Shown here piece by piece: positions 6,011 to 9,167 of a DNA stretch of 9,167 bases. The stretch is taken from NCBI GenBank assembly GCA_002773655.1, contig PFAR01000047.1:7725-16891 (forward strand). The letters are read 5' to 3'. A model generated the notes under the pieces. That model did no database searches, had not been told where the DNA came from, and saw nothing but the letters and a program-made list of their open reading frames with translations. How positions within the stretch are numbered: position 1 is the first letter of the stretch; the number at the start of each line of letters is the position of its first letter. The translations under genes and the position numbers were made by a program. The DNA is from Candidatus Falkowbacteria bacterium CG10_big_fil_rev_8_21_14_0_10_43_10. GTDB taxonomy: Bacteria > Patescibacteriota > Patescibacteriia > Patescibacteriales > XYC2-FULL-47-12.

Positions 6011-7084
6011 ATGGAAGTTTATAATATATTATTTAACCGCTTGCTGTCGGAAACCGCCAAGCGCCAGGCTTCTGACTTGCACCTCTCGGTCGGCAGCGTT
6101 CCGGTAATTAAAAAAGACGGGCGCTTGGTTAAGATGGAGCAGGAAAAAATAATTGAACAGGAGATATTAAGCCAGATAGCCAATTCTTTTTTGGAAAAAG
6201 AAGAGCAGAAAATATTGGAGGAAAAAAGGGAATTAACCGTAGTGAAAGTTTTAGGCGGCCATTTTCGCTTTAAAATAAATATTTATTACCAAAAAGGCCT
6301 GCTGGCCGCTTCTTTCCGGCTGATTCCGGAAGCTACCCGCAGTTTTGCCGATCTTAATCTTCCGGCGATCGTGGCTGACTTTGTTAAATTTTCCGGAGGT
6401 TTGGTTGTCGTTGCCGGCTCTTATGGAGGGGGAAAAACAACCACTATCGGAGCAATGATAGAGCATATTAATAAAACCGGCCAAAGAAGAATATTAACTT
6501 TGGAGAGTGCGATTGAAATGCCTTTTATCAGCAAACAAAGCGTAATTGAACAGCGCTTAATAGGGCACGATGTGCTTTCACTGGTGGATGGACTTAAGTA
6601 TTGCCAAAAAGAGGATATTGATGTGTTGGTTGTATCTTCAGCCCAGATGGAATTTATTGAAGCAATCCCCGTTATTTTAGATATAGCCTCCAGCAACAGC
6701 TTAGTAATAGTGGAAATAGATACCGATTCGACCATCAGGGTTATTGAAAAAATTTTAGGCTGCTATCCGTCTGATAAGCAGGAATCGGCGCGGATGTTGC
6801 TGGCTGATGTGCTGGAGGGAATTATTATTCAAAAGCTTATCCCTAAAAATGGCGGCGGATTAGCTTTGGCTTTAGAAATTTTAGTTGGCACTTCAGCTGT
6901 TAAATCGGTGATAAGGGAGGGAAAAGTAAAACAAATTGAAACAATAATGCAGACCTCCGGTCCTCAAGGGATGGTAACTATGACCAAGTCTTTAGTTGCT
7001 CTGGTCCGGAGCGGGCAGATTAGCCAGGAAGACGCGCTGGCTAACGCGCCGCACAAGGAAGATTTTAAAATAATGATCAAATAA
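6011..7084 (+). CDS. pilT: PilT-like retraction ATPase with degenerate catalytic motifs
   Basis: Length (357 residues) and both ends match PilT, the hexameric motor that depolymerises pili. The N-terminus has ASDLHLSVGSVP, and the C-terminus has SVIREGKVKQIETIMQTSGPQGM and ISQEDAL. Walker A is present in altered form as GSYGGGKT (136-143, K142). The other catalytic boxes are eroded. The Asp box reads TLESAIE, keeping E165 but with S166 for aspartate. Walker B reads DIDVLVVSS, with S209-S210 where the family has Gly-Glu. The His-box positions hold S230 and D237 in place of histidines. The reading frame is uninterrupted and the fold-defining regions are conserved, so this looks like a maintained protein rather than a decaying gene. 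It may bind ATP without normal hydrolysis, acting as a structural or regulatory partner of PilB or of a second PilT. It ends one base before pilC. Confidence 0.85.
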   Translation: MEVYNILFNRLLSETAKRQASDLHLSVGSVPVIKKDGRLVKMEQEKIIEQEILSQIANSFLEKEEQKILEEKRELTVVKVLGGHFRFKINIYYQKGLLAASFRLIPEATRSFADLNLPAIVADFVKFSGGLVVVAGSYGGGKTTTIGAMIEHINKTGQRRILTLESAIEMPFISKQSVIEQRLIGHDVLSLVDGLKYCQKEDIDVLVVSSAQMEFIEAIPVILDIASSNSLVIVEIDTDSTIRVIEKILGCYPSDKQESARMLLADVLEGIIIQKLIPKNGGGLALALEILVGTSAVKSVIREGKVKQIETIMQTSGPQGMVTMTKSLVALVRSGQISQEDALANAPHKEDFKIMIK

Positions 7085-7085
7085 G

Positions 7086-8285
7086 ATGCCTTTATTTACC
7101 TACAAAGCAAAAGATTTGGACGGGAATATAGTTAAAGGAATGATTGATGGGGCCAATGAGCAGCTGGCCGTCGGAACCTTAAAGGATCAGGGTCTGACGG
7201 TCATTGACATTAATGAAAAAAAGCAGATGGCTTTCGGAGGAGCGGTATTAAACAGGGTGAAGCCGAGAGATTTAGTTGTTTTTTCTCGCCAATTTTCCGT
7301 TATGATTTCCGCCAGCATTCCGGTTGTCCAGGCGTTAAAGGTGCTAATCGGGCAGACGGAAAATATTACCTTAAAAATGATTGTTTCCGAGATTGCCGAT
7401 GAAGTAAACGGCGGTTCAAAGCTGTCTGACGCCCTGGGCGAAAGAAAGAAAATTTTTAGCGAATTTTATGTCAGCGTGGTGCGGGCCGGGGAAAGTTCGG
7501 GCAAGCTTGATGAAGTTCTTAATTATCTGGCGGATGAAATGGAGAAAGATTACGACATGATGCATAAGATAAAGGGGGCGATGATTTATCCGATTTTTGT
7601 GCTGGCCGGTTTGGGAGCGGTCGGGACTATCATGATGGTTTGGGTAGTGCCTAAGTTAACGGCTGTGATTTCCGAAACCGGCGGAGAGCTGCCTTTCGCC
7701 ACTAGAGTTTTAATGGCCGTTTCCGGAATTTTGGCTAATTATTGGTGGATGCTGCTGCTCGTCATAATAGGCTTGATAGCGGGCGTGAAATATTACGGCC
7801 GGACGCCGGTAGGGCGGCGGCAGATTGATTTTATTAAAATTAAAGTTCCTATTTTCGGCCCTTTGTTCCAGAAAATCGCCTTAGTCCGCTTCACCCGTTC
7901 TTTAAATACGCTAATCGCGGGCGGAGTGGCGATTGCCAGCAGTTTGCAGATTGCCGCCGACGTCGTCGGCAACCAGATTTATAAAGATTTGATTTTAAAA
8001 ACCAAAGAAGCGGTTGAAGGCGGCAGTTCCATTTCCAGCGTTTTTTTAACCAGCAAGGAGGTGCCGAGCATGGTCTCCCAAATGCTGTCAGTCGGTGAGA
8101 AAACCGGGAAAATTGATATTATTTTAGAAAGAATCACTGATTTTTATTCGCGGGAAATTGCCAATATGGTGGCGAATCTGGTAACTTTAATGGAGCCGTT
8201 GATTATGGTTTTAATGGGGCTGGGCGTCGGCGCTATGGTGGCGGCTATCATCATGCCGATGTATAATATGGCCAACCAGTTTTGA
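7086..8285 (+). CDS. pilC: Type IV pilus inner-membrane platform protein PilC (GspF family)
   Basis: PilC is the polytopic platform protein that couples ATPase rotation to pilin insertion. The 399-residue protein has the canonical length and start MPLFTYKAKDLDGNIVKG. There are two T2SSF repeats: the first contains FSRQFSVMISASIPVVQAL and YVSVVRAGESSGKLDEVL, the second FTRSLNTLIAGGVAIASSL and MVSQMLSVGEKTGKID. Predicted membrane helices lie at about residues 165-188, 217-236 and 367-390, and the ending IIMPMYNM is typical of the family. Only one base separates it from the pilT-like stop and no Shine-Dalgarno is clear, so translational coupling is likely. It is the last machine component before the structured gap upstream of the pilin. 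Confidence 0.96.
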   Translation: MPLFTYKAKDLDGNIVKGMIDGANEQLAVGTLKDQGLTVIDINEKKQMAFGGAVLNRVKPRDLVVFSRQFSVMISASIPVVQALKVLIGQTENITLKMIVSEIADEVNGGSKLSDALGERKKIFSEFYVSVVRAGESSGKLDEVLNYLADEMEKDYDMMHKIKGAMIYPIFVLAGLGAVGTIMMVWVVPKLTAVISETGGELPFATRVLMAVSGILANYWWMLLLVIIGLIAGVKYYGRTPVGRRQIDFIKIKVPIFGPLFQKIALVRFTRSLNTLIAGGVAIASSLQIAADVVGNQIYKDLILKTKEAVEGGSSISSVFLTSKEVPSMVSQMLSVGEKTGKIDIILERITDFYSREIANMVANLVTLMEPLIMVLMGLGVGAMVAAIIMPMYNMANQF

Positions 8286-8490
8286 GTTAGTTGATTAGTT
8301 AAATAGTTAAGACATATTTATCCAGCACCGTGCCCGAATACCCTGCGGTCTCTGCCGCAGGGATGAAGGGCTATCATCATTCTTGCCGCAGGGTTTAACA
8401 CCCTGCGGTCAAGGTGCTGGATTTATTGCTGTACAGCTAAAATTTTTTTTAAAATAAAATATAAATAACTAAGTAACTATTTAACTATAG
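8286..8490 (+). repeat. Nested palindromic element upstream of the pilin gene
   Basis: Three levels of inverted repeats are nested here. The outer arms contain perfect 14-base complements (8296-8309 TAGTTAAATAGTTA, 8474-8487 TAACTATTTAACTA). Each outer arm is built of three octamers: TAGTTRAN at 8288-8311 and NTAACTAN-like units at 8465-8488. Inside them lie 10-base complements at 8320-8329 and 8413-8422. Inside those are four alternating copies of CCCTGCGG/CCGCAGGG. The whole structure fills the pilC-pilin gap, with a T-run at 8443-8450. It could be a non-autonomous mobile palindrome, an mRNA 5' structure, or a cruciform control region. Confidence 0.8.
8320..8422 (+). ncRNA. Candidate multi-hairpin structured RNA in the pilin 5' region
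   Basis: If transcribed, the segment can fold as a closed multi-arm junction. The closing stem pairs 8320-8329 (ATCCAGCACC) with 8413-8422 (GGTGCTGGAT), 10 pairs. Arm one is 8341-8348/8355-8362 with a 6-base loop. Arm two is weaker, 8362-8366/8374-8378 (GATGA/TCATC); its first base overlaps arm one. Arm three is 8386-8394/8400-8408, 9 pairs with a 5-base loop. Stems are GC-rich in an A/T-rich spacer. I do not recognise a known RNA family, and transcription is not shown by the sequence. A DNA-level palindromic element is the main alternative. Confidence 0.4.
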
Positions 8491-8493
8491 GTT

Positions 8494-8500
8494 AAGGAGA
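8494..8500 (+). promoter_or_regulatory. Shine-Dalgarno site of the pilin gene
   Basis: AAGGAGA lies six bases before the pilin ATG. It is one of only two strong ribosome binding sites in the window; most machine genes upstream have none. It begins just after the right outer arm of the nested palindrome, so folding of that arm would leave it accessible. Confidence 0.85.
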
Positions 8501-8506
8501 AAAATT

Positions 8507-9037
8507 ATGAAGAATTTAATAAAAAAGAATCTTGGATTTACCCAGGCACCACTTTTCAGAAAAGTTGGTGCTGGATTTACTTTAATAGAATTGTTAATAG
8601 TAATCAGCATCATCGGCGTTTTATCGTCATTCTCCGTTGTTTCTTTTAATGACGCCCGCGCCAAGGCCCGCGACGCTAAGCGTTTAAGCGACGTGCGCCA
8701 GATGGCCAATGTGCTGGCGATTGTGGGAACTGAAGGCGTGACAGCGGCGCTATTGGAGGGCTGCGCCGCCGGCAGCGCGGAAAAAAACGTGATGGACTGC
8801 ACCGGCCCGGACAAACTTACGCAATTTAACCGCTTCAGCGATCCCAGCATCAGCGATCCATCTAATAACGCTTATATCTGCGCGGCCGGTTTAAATAAGC
8901 CTTGCCAGTATTCCTTTACAGTCGGCAGCACTAACGTGGCAAACGCCGAGATTTATTTTTATTTGGAAACCAGCGTAGCCGGGCTGGAGCGGGGATTGCA
9001 TTATATTAGTTCCGAAGGGGTATTTGACGCTTTATAA
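8507..9037 (+). CDS. Type IV pilin/pseudopilin precursor
   Basis: This 176-residue prepilin has the class signal G23|FTLIELLIVISIIGVL. Prepilin peptidase is expected to cut after G23, leaving F24 as residue +1 with the conserved glutamate E28 at +5. The hydrophobic helix runs to about residue 45 and continues into the amphipathic DARAKARDAKRLSDVRQMANVL. The globular part has four cysteines (86, 98, 125, 133), enough for two disulfides. The leader is 23 residues and contains a second GFT at 10-12. Removing residues 11-23 would give a canonical short leader ending NLG|FTLIELL, which suggests a 39-bp insertion. A strong Shine-Dalgarno and its position after pilC suggest an abundant product, probably a major pilin; a minor pilin cannot be excluded. 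Confidence 0.93.
   Translation: MKNLIKKNLGFTQAPLFRKVGAGFTLIELLIVISIIGVLSSFSVVSFNDARAKARDAKRLSDVRQMANVLAIVGTEGVTAALLEGCAAGSAEKNVMDCTGPDKLTQFNRFSDPSISDPSNNAYICAAGLNKPCQYSFTVGSTNVANAEIYFYLETSVAGLERGLHYISSEGVFDAL
8533..8580 (+). repeat. Direct-repeat-flanked palindrome inside the pilin leader
   Basis: TGGATTTAC occurs at 8533-8541 and again at 8572-8580, exactly 39 bases (13 codons) apart. Between them, 8546-8556 pairs with 8560-8571 as an 11-pair stem with one bulged T and a 3-base loop. The flanks and arms (ATTTACCCAGGCACC and GGTGCTGGATTTA) resemble those of the upstream intergenic element (8316-8329 and 8413-8425). The pattern fits an in-frame insertion of a small palindrome with duplication of the target. 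Confidence 0.65.
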
Positions 9038-9057
9038 TAGCGGTTGTTTCTTTTTTA

Positions 9058-9066
9058 TGCTATAAT
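9058..9066 (+). promoter_or_regulatory. Extended -10 promoter element for the downstream gene
   Basis: TGCTATAAT is a perfect extended -10 (TGnTATAAT), starting 21 bases after the pilin stop. There is no good -35 at normal spacing, which extended -10 promoters can tolerate. Transcription would begin about 7 bases downstream, giving a leader of roughly 90 bases before the ATG at 9164. The next gene could therefore be expressed separately from the pilus operon. Confidence 0.55.
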
Positions 9067-9076
9067 GTGGATAAGA

Positions 9077-9103
9077 TTTATTTATATAACTTTATTTATA
9101 TAA
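9077..9103 (+). repeat. Short tandem repeat in the leader of the next gene
   Basis: TTTATTTATATAA occurs at 9077-9089 and 9091-9103, two exact 13-base copies with a 14-base period, just downstream of the presumed transcription start. It could be an operator pair or simple A/T-rich sequence. Confidence 0.5.
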
Positions 9104-9120
9104 TTATTAATCATCTATCG

Positions 9121-9167
9121 GTGGATTATTTTAATCAATCCACTTCATAGAGGGAGGTGAAGTATGA
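9121..9167 (+). promoter_or_regulatory. Ribosome binding site, flanking hairpins and start of a partial downstream gene
   Basis: GGGAGGTGA (9152-9160) is a near-perfect Shine-Dalgarno with proper spacing to an ATG at 9164, after which the window ends; nothing can be said about the product. Two hairpins precede or contain it. GTGGATT (9121-9127) pairs with AATCCAC (9137-9143), and ACTTCA (9142-9147) pairs with TGAAGT (9158-9163), placing the Shine-Dalgarno core in a loop next to the start codon. The two share bases 9142-9143, so they compete slightly. Confidence 0.65.

Noticed and set aside
8341..8408. CRISPR-like array from the four CCCTGCGG/CCGCAGGG copies
   Set aside because: Units are 8 bp, alternate in orientation and have unequal short spacers; they form hairpins rather than a direct-repeat array.
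8320..8422. tRNA-like cloverleaf
   Set aside because: Although multi-armed, arm lengths and loops do not match tRNA, and there is no T-loop consensus or CCA end.
8413..8450. Intrinsic terminator after pilC (GC-rich stem plus run of eight T)
   Set aside because: The T-run at 8443-8450 is about 20 bases from the end of the nearest strong stem and is flanked by A-runs; the adjacent GCTGTACAGC palindrome cannot form a stable hairpin. Not canonical, so not called.
8460..8465. TATAAA as a -10 for a pilin promoter
   Set aside because: No -35 at acceptable spacing and no extended -10; in such an A/T-rich stretch the hexamer is expected by chance.
9044..9049. TTGTTT as the -35 partner of TATAAT at 9061
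   Set aside because: The spacing is only 11 bases, too short for a sigma-70-type promoter; the extended -10 explains the site better.

Overview
This window looks like a type IV pilus (T4P) assembly locus from a Patescibacteria (Candidate Phyla Radiation) bacterium. All genes lie on the + strand, in the order pilM, pilN, pilO, a small one-pass membrane protein, pilB, a lone response-regulator receiver, a pilT-like gene, pilC and a type IV pilin. A further gene begins at the last bases. The lineage call is an inference from three things: this gene order with no secretin (PilQ) gene; the pilin sequence after the hydrophobic helix (DARAKARDAKRLSDVRQMAN), which resembles Patescibacteria pseudopilin/pilin-like proteins; and AT-rich palindromic spacers. 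TGA is used as a normal stop (pilN, pilC), so there is no sign of the TGA-as-glycine code of Gracilibacteria/SR1. Genus or phylum within the group cannot be given from this sequence alone.

Layout. Positions 24-3542 hold the inner-membrane platform: the actin-like PilM in the cytoplasm, PilN with an N-terminal PilM-docking motif and a very long lysine-rich cytoplasmic stretch, PilO, and a small protein in the PilP position. A GC-rich hairpin followed by a T-run lies before pilB. PilB (3613-5379) is an intact extension ATPase. The receiver-only gene (5509-5889) is bracketed by two related AT-rich inverted-repeat spacers of about 115 bp. The pilT-like gene (6011-7084) has a PilT fold and length and keeps Walker A, but has lost the Walker B glutamate, the Asp-box aspartate and the His-box histidines. 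PilC (7086-8285) is the GspF-type platform protein. The 221-bp gap 8286-8506 holds a nested palindromic structure upstream of the pilin gene. The pilin (8507-9037) has a complete prepilin signal, but its leader carries what looks like a 13-codon palindromic insertion that shares its arms with the upstream structure. A promoter-like extended -10, a short tandem repeat and a strong ribosome binding site introduce the next gene at 9164.

How they work together (family knowledge): PilB ATP hydrolysis drives PilC-centred addition of pilin subunits; PilM/N/O and the PilP-position protein form the alignment complex that couples the motors to the pilus; PilT normally drives retraction; the receiver could connect motor activity to a sensor kinase encoded elsewhere. 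Prepilin peptidase is not in the window. The observations most worth follow-up are the catalytically degenerate PilT, the multi-hairpin element in the pilin 5' region, and the matching palindromic insert in the pilin leader.
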